From an uncultured Streptococcus sp. (GTDB lineage: Bacteria > Bacillota > Bacilli > Lactobacillales > Streptococcaceae), in contig CAJPSM010000055.1 of the NCBI GenBank assembly GCA_905373305.1, forward strand, positions 1 through 8,567: a DNA stretch of 8,567 bases. Direction: 5' to 3'. Below, piece by piece: positions 1-5,269 of the stretch; the stretch's first letter is position 1, and each line of letters opens with the position of its first letter. The translations under genes were made by a program, and so were the position numbers. Below the pieces are notes generated by a model. The model was not told the origin of the DNA. It searched no databases and worked only from the letters and a program-made list of their open reading frames with translations.

Positions 1-261
1 GTCTGGGACGTTCAAGCCTACTATATCGCTCAGGCTGCGGTCAATGCTACAGTAACTTTCCGCCCAGACGTGATCGTCTTTGGTGGTGGCGTCATGGCAC
101 AGCAACACATGCTGGACCGTGTACGTGAGAAATTCACAGCTCTTCTCAACGGCTACCTACCAGTACCAGACGTGCGCGACTATATCGTGACTCCAGCAGT
201 CGCAGGAAATGGTTCTGCAACACTTGGGAACTTTGTCCTTGCTAAGAGTGTCGCAAAATAA
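1..261 (+). CDS. scrK: Fructokinase, ROK family (C-terminal 86 residues; 5' end outside window)
   Basis: Only the last 86 codons are present, open from base 1 to the TAA at 259-261. ROK-family fructokinases are about 290-300 residues, so roughly the final third is seen. The segment PDVIVFGGGVMAQ followed by a C-terminal GNGSATLGN stretch is typical of ScrK-type ROK sugar kinases, which phosphorylate fructose released from sucrose-6-phosphate by ScrB; the enzyme is cytosolic. The N-terminal ATP-binding and zinc-binding ROK motifs lie outside the window, so activity cannot be judged here. In streptococci scrK usually sits with the sucrose PTS and hydrolase genes (scrA, scrB, scrR), which would be to the left. 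An internal ATG at 70 is not a start, since the frame is open upstream and matches the family. A strong hairpin terminator follows 11 bases after the stop. The family call is firm; the exact sugar specificity is inferred. Confidence 0.88.
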   Translation, partial: VWDVQAYYIAQAAVNATVTFRPDVIVFGGGVMAQQHMLDRVREKFTALLNGYLPVPDVRDYIVTPAVAGNGSATLGNFVLAKSVAK

Positions 262-272
262 AACAAAGAAAC

Positions 273-305
273 CATCCGCTTGGGAAACCAAACGGATGTT
301 TTGTT
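273..305 (+). terminator. Rho-independent terminator of scrK
   Basis: An 11-bp stem with one mismatch (273-283 with 288-298, CATCCGCTTGG/CCAAACGGATG) closes on a GAAA tetraloop and is followed by TTTTGTTT. It starts 11 bases after the scrK stop. The A-rich stretch upstream (262-271) would give a short U tract on the other strand, so weak bidirectional action is possible. Confidence 0.85.
278..297 (+). repeat. 20-nt terminator core, copy 1
   Basis: GCTTGGGAAACCAAACGGAT matches the copy at 554-573 at 19 of 20 positions; the only difference lies in the GNRA tetraloop (GAAA here, GCAA there). The two copies bracket the structured interval 299-545. Confidence 0.8.
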
Positions 306-377
306 TGATGAAAATGTTTTTGAGCCTTTCCTTAAGTGATTACGGACGGTAGCGACTTTCTTCGAAATTCCATACCT

Positions 378-405
378 AAACTTTGAGTCTAATGTCTCAA
401 AGTTT
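378..405. repeat. Perfect 10-bp inverted repeat (hairpin), no T run
   Basis: AAACTTTGAG (378-387) and CTCAAAGTTT (396-405) are exact reverse complements around an 8-base loop. There is no T tract after it, so it is not a terminator by itself. It lies 4 bases upstream of the next hairpin, and the pair resembles the 3' part of a small structured RNA or a repeat-derived element. No function is assigned. Confidence 0.75.
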
Positions 406-409
406 CCGA

Positions 410-443
410 ACACCTGAAACCATTAGATTTCAGGTGTTTTTAT
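410..443 (+). terminator. Second plus-strand terminator hairpin
   Basis: ACACCTGAAA (410-419) pairs perfectly with TTTCAGGTGT (428-437) around an 8-base loop, followed by a run of five T (437-441). This is a strong intrinsic terminator 105 bases beyond the first one after scrK. It could be a back-up terminator for scrK or the 3' end of an independent short transcript that includes the hairpin at 378-405. The sequence before it on the minus-strand sense also ends in A's, so it may act on only one strand. Confidence 0.8.
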
Positions 444-485
444 CACGGTGGAAAGGCTAGATAAGTCCTAGCTTCACTATCGAAA

Positions 486-545
486 AGAGGCATGATTTCT
501 ATACCAAAGTATACTTAGTATCAGGCTATAGTCTATCCATGCTCT
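486..545. repeat. Nested imperfect inverted repeat (60 nt)
   Basis: Outer arms AGAGGCATG (486-494) and CATGCTCT (538-545) pair with one bulged G. Inside, CTATACC (499-505) pairs with GGCTATAG (524-531) with a bulged C. The innermost ATAC (511-514) pairs with GTAT (518-521). The order of the arms is consistent with a single long fold. It abuts the terminator at 546-577. It may be a mobile-element remnant or a structured RNA; the sequence alone does not decide. Confidence 0.55.
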
Positions 546-577
546 AAAAATCTGCTTGGGCAACCAAACGGATTTTT
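546..577 (-). terminator. Terminator of the TVP38-like gene, probably bidirectional
   Basis: A 14-bp stem (546-559 with 564-577) closes on a GCAA tetraloop (560-563), with one C/A mismatch and one wobble pair on either strand. The A5 and T5 ends give a U tract on both strands, so it can stop minus-strand transcripts seven bases past the TVP38-like stop and plus-strand read-through from the left. Its core is a near copy of the scrK terminator. Confidence 0.8.
554..573 (+). repeat. 20-nt terminator core, copy 2
   Basis: GCTTGGGCAACCAAACGGAT, a direct repeat of 278-297 offset by 276 bases, forming the heart of the terminator at 546-577. Confidence 0.8.
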
Positions 578-583
578 CTATTC

Positions 584-1201
584 TCAAAACATCTGCCAGA
601 AGAAATCAATAATATAGGTCAAACCATAAGTGTAAACCACTAGGGTAAAGGGCTTGGTCAAAATGATAATAATCATATAGCGCTTGAAGGTCATCTTGGT
701 CAGTGCTGCCAGCATACAGAGAAAGTCAGCTGGGCTAACTGGCCAGATCATCATAAAGATAAAGAAACGATCGAAACGATTGCCCTTATCTAGCCAACCG
801 ATGTATTTGTCATAGGTGCGCTTGCTGACGACGGACTGGACAAAGGCAGCTCCATAGAGGCGCACGAGGTAAAAGATAATGGCACAGCCAATCACGATGC
901 CGATATAGTTATAGATAGTCCCGATGATGTGGCCGTAAATAAAGACCCCAGCCACTGAGGTCAAAGCTCCCGGAATGATCGGAACGACGGTTTGTAGGAT
1001 CTGTAAAAAGATAAAGAGTGGTGGTCCCCAAACTCCAGCTTGCTGGATAAAGGCCGATAGGGTTTCCTTGGACTGTAAAACACCCGCCTGATAGGCCCAA
1101 ATACAGAAAATCAAGGTGCCGACTCCCCCGACGATAGATGAAATATTGATGACTTGCTGTAGAAGGGGAGAAACAGCTTTCATTTGCTTATCCTGTGACA
1201 T
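584..1201 (-). CDS. TVP38/TMEM64-family (VTT domain, DedA-related) membrane protein
   Basis: This 205-residue integral membrane protein has hydrophobic segments at about residues 18-40, 60-90, 92-116, 145-168 and 175-203. The central pattern is that of the VTT domain of TVP38/TMEM64 and DedA-related proteins: PPLFIFLQILQTVVPIIPG (60-78) with a following SVAGVFIYG re-entrant region, and a second re-entrant region around WPVSPADF (153-160). Family members are linked to lipid scrambling or carrier recycling and envelope homeostasis, but the substrate here is unknown. The start is supported by GAGGAG at 1207-1212, five bases upstream of the ATG. The gene is single, convergent with scrK and divergent from the helicase gene. 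An arginine usually found just before the second proline motif appears replaced by Met (residue 151); this rests on recalled family consensus. The family assignment is good and the function is open. Confidence 0.85.
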   Translation of the reverse strand: MSQDKQMKAVSPLLQQVINISSIVGGVGTLIFCIWAYQAGVLQSKETLSAFIQQAGVWGPPLFIFLQILQTVVPIIPGALTSVAGVFIYGHIIGTIYNYIGIVIGCAIIFYLVRLYGAAFVQSVVSKRTYDKYIGWLDKGNRFDRFFIFMMIWPVSPADFLCMLAALTKMTFKRYMIIIILTKPFTLVVYTYGLTYIIDFFWQMF

Positions 1202-1229
1202 GTAAACTCCTCATAGATAGTATGATTCT

Positions 1230-1240
1230 ACTATACCATA
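1230..1240 (-). promoter_or_regulatory. Extended -10 promoter of the TVP38-like gene
   Basis: Read on the minus strand this is TATGGTATAGT, matching the streptococcal extended -10 (TNTGNTATAAT) with one change. It lies about 30 bases upstream of the ATG. No good -35 is seen, as is common with extended -10 promoters. A small palindrome CCATA-TTT-TATGG (1236-1248) overlaps it and could be an operator. Confidence 0.65.
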
Positions 1241-1285
1241 TTTTATGGAGAAAAACTATCTGGATTATCTGACTGGAGAAATAAG

Positions 1286-1296
1286 TGTGGTAAAAT
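1286..1296 (+). promoter_or_regulatory. Extended -10 promoter of the helicase gene
   Basis: TGTGGTAAAAT matches TNTGNTATAAT with one change. Transcription would begin near 1303, giving a leader of roughly 30 bases to the ATG at 1334. It is divergent from the TVP38-like promoter about 50 bases away. Confidence 0.7.
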
Positions 1297-1333
1297 GAGA
1301 ATAAGAAAATGACGGTATAGAATGAGGGGTATC

Positions 1334-3967
1334 ATGTTAGGTTTAAACTTTAAAGGAAGCTGGCGCCAATATCAAAAACAGGTATTGGATCGTTTTCAGG
1401 ACTATCAAGCAGACGGTCATGTTCATCTAGTGGCTGCTCCAGGGTCTGGAAAGACAACCATTGGTATCGAGCTGATCGCTCGTTTTGGCAACCCAGCCCT
1501 TGTCTTGGTTCCAACTGTCACCATTCGTGAACAATGGGTAGATAGGATCCAAACAGCCTTTTTAGAGAACGAACAGAAGATTTCAGATCTCGTTTCCCAA
1601 AACTTAAAGGAGATGAAAGCATTAACGATTGTGACCTATCAGGCTTTTCATAGCGCTATGAACCAATTGCAATCACAAGAAGATGGAGAAGCAGAGGATT
1701 TTGTGGGGTTTGATTTGCTTGCAAGTCTAAGAGCTCAGAAAGTTGCTACTCTTTGCTTGGACGAATGCCACCACCTGCGCAATGAATGGTGGAAAAGTCT
1801 GGAAGTCTTTCGCAAGCAGTATGGACAGTTGCAAGTCATCTCCCTGACAGCGACACCACCTTATGACAGCGAGCCTGAACTCTGGGAACGCTATATCCGA
1901 ATGTGTGGGGAAATTGACCAAGAAATCACGGTACCTGAACTAGTCAAGGAAGACACCCTCTGCCCTCATCAGGATTTTGTTTATATCTGTTCACCAACAG
2001 CTGAAGAGTCGGAACACCTCAGGCAGTTTGAAGATAGAAAGTGGGAGTATATCCATCAGCTTTTGGTCAATCCTGACTTTCAAGCTCTAGTGTCAGGTTC
2101 AAAGGTACTCAAAGGGGATATTTCATCTGATTTGCTCTTAGAAGATCCTAAGTACTTGTCGGCTATTTTGATCTATATGCATTCTCAAGGCTTGACCATT
2201 CCTGACTCTTTAGAGAATCTTTTGGGGGCGAAACGTCTGCCTCAGGTGAACTTCTACTGGCTGGAGACGCTGTTGCAGAGCATACTCTATCAGACACCAG
2301 ATTGGTATGAGGATCCAGATGGATTTAGGGAAAAGTTAGAATCCGATTTGAAAGCACGGGGGTTGATCGAACAGCGACAGGTTTCTTTAGTCAAGTCCAA
2401 GTCTAGGGACAAGATTTTAAATCAGTCTTTGGGGAAATTGTCTGGTATTGCAGATATTTTTCTGACTGAGTATAAGAGTATGGGACAAGATTTGCGACAA
2501 CTCGTTTTGGCGGATTATATTCGCAAGGATTTTGCCACCTATCTGGGAGATAATCAGGCAACCATTTCTCAGTTGGGTGTTCTCCCTTATTTTGAAAGCA
2601 TACGTCGAAAAGCTCAGGAGCAAGAGATACCTGTATCTTTGGCTGTCTTGTCAGGGAGTGTCGTTATTTTGCCTACCGATGTGGTAGCAGAGTTGAAGGA
2701 ACTCTTGCCTCAGGTTCCTCTTAGTTTTTCGTCTATTGGTCAGTTAGACCAAGAGGATTATGTGCTGGTGGGATTCCCTAGTATGGCTAAGGGTATTGTA
2801 GCGGCGGTGACGGAACTTTTCCAACGCGGTCGGATCCAAGTCCTAGTCGGAACCAAATCTCTCCTCGGAGAGGGTTGGGATGCTCCTTGTGTTAATTCCC
2901 TAATCCTCGGAAGCTTTGTGGGGAGCTTTATGCTAAGTAACCAGATGCGCGGGCGTGCCATTCGTATCTGGCCGGGACATCCAGAAAAGACCAGTAACAT
3001 CTGGCATCTGGTAGCCGTTCAAGCGCAAGTGCTCATCACTCTTCCTGGTGAGGAGCCAAGACCAGAGAGCAATCAGGATCTGCAAACCTTGTCTCGTCGT
3101 ATGGAACATTTTCTTGGACTGGCCTATAATCAGGAGAGTATTGAGACCGGTTTGGATCGTTTGGATTTTCCAAAGTCCCCTTTTAAGAAAAAGCAAATCA
3201 GAGAGTATAACGAACGGATTAAGATGTTATCCAAGGATCGAGCAGGTTTGCGCAAAAAATGGTACGATTCTCTCGTAGTGGCAGATCAATTTGAGATTGT
3301 CACTGAAGTTGCGACTCAAAAACAGAAGATCCCAGTCATGCTCTTGCTTGATGCATTAAAATGGGTTCGCATGTCATTGCTGCTGTTAGCAGTGGATTTA
3401 TTGGTTTTGTTGTTTAGAATGAGACTGACTGGAGTTTGGTGGCTTACAGCAGCTTGTCTCCTCTTTTTGGCCTTTGCATCTTGGCGCTACCTCTGCTATA
3501 AGAGTCCCTATAAACGTTTGCAATCTCTGGGTGAGCAGATCCGAAAGGCTTTGCTAGATTCGGGGCATCTAACGGACGATCAATCCCGTGTTCAGGTAGA
3601 GGAGGACAAGGAAAAATATATGGTTTTCGCCTATCTCAAGGGAGGAAGCATGAGGGACAAGGAGCTGTTTGCGCAGACTGTAGGAGAGTTCTTTGCTCCA
3701 GTGGACAATCAGCGCTATCTCTTGAAGGCAGAGAAAGTCCAACAAGGTCAGTCACCTTACTATGTCGTGCCTAGTCTTTTTGACAAGCGCAAGGAGGAGG
3801 CACAGAAATTCCTCGACTTCTTAACGCCAATTATCGGACACTATCAGCTCGTCTACACACGGACAGAGGCTGGACGGAAAACCCTTCTTGAAGCTCGTAT
3901 CCAAGCTCTCTCTAACAAAAACGACCGTATCTTGACTAAGAAGAAGGTTAAAAGCCAGTTGGAGTAG
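1334..3967 (+). CDS. SF2 DEAD/DEAH-box helicase with C-terminal membrane hairpin
   Basis: This is a predicted 877-residue superfamily 2 ATP-dependent helicase or translocase. Visible motifs are Walker A APGSGKTT (35-42), motif Ia around LVPTVTIREQW, Walker B DECH (143-146), motif III SLTATPP (170-176), motif V-like GTKSLLGEGWDAP (506-518) and motif VI QMRGRAIR (537-544). The two RecA lobes are separated by about 300 residues, a large insertion. After the core, residues 679-694 and 701-720 are two hydrophobic stretches joined by a short basic loop (RMRLTG), predicted to form a membrane hairpin that leaves both ends in the cytosol; a soluble tail follows. I chose ATG 1334 because GAGGGG sits four bases upstream; ATG 1322 in the same frame has no ribosome binding site. 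Composition is host-like (32 of 60 bases G+C at 1441-1500). abiH follows after 50 bases with no terminator, so a defence role is possible but inferred. No known named system is recognised. Confidence 0.85.
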   Translation: MLGLNFKGSWRQYQKQVLDRFQDYQADGHVHLVAAPGSGKTTIGIELIARFGNPALVLVPTVTIREQWVDRIQTAFLENEQKISDLVSQNLKEMKALTIVTYQAFHSAMNQLQSQEDGEAEDFVGFDLLASLRAQKVATLCLDECHHLRNEWWKSLEVFRKQYGQLQVISLTATPPYDSEPELWERYIRMCGEIDQEITVPELVKEDTLCPHQDFVYICSPTAEESEHLRQFEDRKWEYIHQLLVNPDFQALVSGSKVLKGDISSDLLLEDPKYLSAILIYMHSQGLTIPDSLENLLGAKRLPQVNFYWLETLLQSILYQTPDWYEDPDGFREKLESDLKARGLIEQRQVSLVKSKSRDKILNQSLGKLSGIADIFLTEYKSMGQDLRQLVLADYIRKDFATYLGDNQATISQLGVLPYFESIRRKAQEQEIPVSLAVLSGSVVILPTDVVAELKELLPQVPLSFSSIGQLDQEDYVLVGFPSMAKGIVAAVTELFQRGRIQVLVGTKSLLGEGWDAPCVNSLILGSFVGSFMLSNQMRGRAIRIWPGHPEKTSNIWHLVAVQAQVLITLPGEEPRPESNQDLQTLSRRMEHFLGLAYNQESIETGLDRLDFPKSPFKKKQIREYNERIKMLSKDRAGLRKKWYDSLVVADQFEIVTEVATQKQKIPVMLLLDALKWVRMSLLLLAVDLLVLLFRMRLTGVWWLTAACLLFLAFASWRYLCYKSPYKRLQSLGEQIRKALLDSGHLTDDQSRVQVEEDKEKYMVFAYLKGGSMRDKELFAQTVGEFFAPVDNQRYLLKAEKVQQGQSPYYVVPSLFDKRKEEAQKFLDFLTPIIGHYQLVYTRTEAGRKTLLEARIQALSNKNDRILTKKKVKSQLE

Positions 3968-3978
3968 GGGAGGTAAAA

Positions 3979-3986
3979 TATACCCC
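3979..3986 (+). repeat. 8-bp direct repeat TATACCCC, left of abiH
   Basis: TATACCCC occurs here and again at 5181-5188, flanking abiH. Extending three bases to the right, 10 of 11 positions match. It may be a footprint of gene insertion or chance. Confidence 0.4.
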
Positions 3987-4017
3987 TCTAGAAAATAAAA
4001 AAGCAAAGGGAGAAAAT

Positions 4018-5163
4018 ATGGCAGATACAATTTTAATTTTAGGTAATGGCTTTGATATTGCAATGGGGCGAAAAACAAAGTATACAGATTTTATTGACTT
4101 TGAAAAACAATTATTCTCTAATCCAAATGAGGAGTTACTGGAGTTCCTAAAAGTTAAAAATATAAGGATTGAGAAATACAAGGATAATTTATATTTAAAA
4201 TTTATCAATGAGAATAAAGCTACTCTAGGAGATAATTGGTCTAATCTTGAAATAATGATTTCGCAACTTGCAGATGCAATAATGTATTTCAAAGAAAATA
4301 ATGATTTAATATTCAAAGTTACTATTACAGGACAAACTGGGTTACTGGAAGAGAAATTATCAAAAGAAAAAAATTATAGGTCAAAATTATATATTTCAGA
4401 TTTGTTTTTTTCACTCTTTCATAAAAAAGGCTGGGGTTCTTTAGAAAGAGAAGTTGCATTGGATAAATTAAATAACGAATTTATCAGACAACTTGATTTA
4501 CTAATTGAACTGTTAGAAATCTATCTGTCGTATTTGGATTATATAGATTTTGAGGTTCGAGGGATTGAAACAAGTCCAACAGCCCTAGATGCGATATCGG
4601 ATTTATCAAATTCCTCTGTTCTAAATTTTAATTATACCAACACATCAGGTCATCTTTACGGAACTTCTGAGAAGAAAACTCATTTTATACATGGTCGAAT
4701 TAATTTAGATAGAACTTTCAGTCGCATCAATACTATGGTCTTTGGAATTGAGGACAAAGAAAATGATGTCAACAGTGATTTGATTCCTTATCAGAAGTAT
4801 TACCAAAGAGTTGTTAAAGAGACTGGAAGTAAATTCGAAGATTTTTTTAAACGAACTTTCTATGATATAGGTGACGCATTCGGTACTCAGTTTCCAAATT
4901 CAAAGAATATCATTGTTTTTGGTCACTCGGTTGATCCATTGGATAAAGAAATATTCCAAAAATGTTTTGAATTAGCAGAAAATGGAAAGTATGATTATAG
5001 ATTTATTTTCACTTATTTTGATGAGCTAGCAAAACGATCGATTATTAAGAATCTCGCAATCATTCTTGGGAAAGAAAAACTGATAGAGTTAACAGGGAAA
5101 CGTAATGTTGTATTTATAAAGAGTGATGATAAGGACCGTATGAGCAAAGAGCTACTACCTTAA
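4018..5163 (+). CDS. abiH: AbiH-family abortive infection protein
   Basis: A 381-residue protein with the hallmarks of the bacteriophage abortive infection AbiH family. The N-terminal nucleotide-fold signature is LILGNGFDIAMG (6-17) followed by KTKYTDF (19-25); then come LNFNYTNT (202-209), HFIHGR (222-227), MVFGI (240-244) and a late IIVFGHSVDPLD segment ending at residue 309. AbiH proteins were described in lactococci as blocking phage multiplication; the biochemical mechanism is not established to my knowledge. The order GNGFD, NYT, HG, GHSxxxxD resembles the motif order of SIR2-like NAD-hydrolase domains, which is my inference. The start is supported by GGGAG at 4008-4012, five bases before the ATG. 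The gene is strikingly AT-rich (16 of 60 bases G+C at 4081-4140) compared with the helicase gene before it, a sign of horizontal acquisition. It has no convincing promoter of its own and is probably read from the helicase promoter. A terminator follows. Confidence 0.9.
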   Translation: MADTILILGNGFDIAMGRKTKYTDFIDFEKQLFSNPNEELLEFLKVKNIRIEKYKDNLYLKFINENKATLGDNWSNLEIMISQLADAIMYFKENNDLIFKVTITGQTGLLEEKLSKEKNYRSKLYISDLFFSLFHKKGWGSLEREVALDKLNNEFIRQLDLLIELLEIYLSYLDYIDFEVRGIETSPTALDAISDLSNSSVLNFNYTNTSGHLYGTSEKKTHFIHGRINLDRTFSRINTMVFGIEDKENDVNSDLIPYQKYYQRVVKETGSKFEDFFKRTFYDIGDAFGTQFPNSKNIIVFGHSVDPLDKEIFQKCFELAENGKYDYRFIFTYFDELAKRSIIKNLAIILGKEKLIELTGKRNVVFIKSDDKDRMSKELLP

Positions 5164-5180
5164 TAAAGTTAAGAATAGTT

Positions 5181-5188
5181 TATACCCC
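5181..5188 (+). repeat. 8-bp direct repeat TATACCCC, right of abiH
   Basis: Second copy of the repeat at 3979-3986; it overlaps the first two bases of the terminator stem after abiH. Confidence 0.4.
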
Positions 5189-5220
5189 ACTCGTCCTCCC
5201 TAGGTCGAGTGGTTTTTCTT
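5187..5220 (+). terminator. Terminator after abiH
   Basis: CCACTCG (5187-5193) pairs with CGAGTGG (5206-5212). Inside, CCT (5195-5197) pairs with AGG (5202-5204) after a T/T mismatch, leaving a four-base loop. TTTTTCTT follows. This separates the helicase-abiH transcript from the restriction-modification operon. Confidence 0.85.
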
Positions 5221-5224
5221 GAAA

Positions 5225-5235
5225 TATGATAAAAT
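5225..5235 (+). promoter_or_regulatory. Extended -10 promoter of the hsdM operon
   Basis: TATGATAAAAT matches TNTGNTATAAT with one change and lies 34 bases before the hsdM ATG. No clear -35 at 17 bases upstream, where the terminator tail lies. I see no operator palindrome, so constitutive expression is the simplest reading. Confidence 0.7.
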
Positions 5236-5256
5236 AGAAAAGATAATACATTAATT

Positions 5257-5264
5257 AAGGAAAG
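5257..5264 (+). promoter_or_regulatory. Ribosome binding site of hsdM
   Basis: AAGGAAAG lies five bases before the hsdM ATG; it is a moderate match to AGGAGG and supports this start. Confidence 0.6.
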
Positions 5265-5269
5265 TAAAA

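Larger units (their letters stand above)
262..583. other. Convergent intergenic region, no protein gene, dense in hairpins
   Basis: This 322-bp gap between scrK (+) and the TVP38-like gene (-) has no credible coding sequence; the short minus-strand frame at 180-413 overlaps scrK, has no recognisable domain and no good ribosome binding site. In order it holds the scrK terminator (273-305), a perfect 10-bp inverted repeat (378-405), a perfect 10-bp hairpin with a T run (410-441), a small hairpin (GCTAG 456-460 with CTAGC 468-472), a nested fold (486-545) and a bidirectional terminator (546-577). I found no convincing promoter for an independent RNA on the plus strand. Confidence 0.7.

Noticed and set aside
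320..340. CiaR-type site (TTTAAG-N5-TTTAAG) driving a csRNA-like small RNA
   Set aside because: TTGAGC-N5-CTTAAG matches too poorly, no -10 follows at the right distance, and the conserved csRNA features are not apparent.
180..413. Minus-strand open frame of 77 codons overlapping the scrK end
   Set aside because: It overlaps scrK coding sequence and the scrK terminator, has no good ribosome binding site and no recognisable domain.
1322..1333. ATG at 1322 as the helicase start
   Set aside because: No ribosome binding site precedes it, whereas GAGGGG lies four bases before the in-frame ATG at 1334.
3974..3979. TAAAAT as a -10 box for an abiH promoter
   Set aside because: It lacks the TG extension and has no -35-like hexamer 16-18 bases upstream; co-transcription with the helicase is simpler.
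3966..3987. AGGGG/CCCCT hairpin just after the helicase stop as a terminator
   Set aside because: The stem is only five pairs with a 12-base loop, and an A-rich stretch, not a T run, follows on the plus strand.
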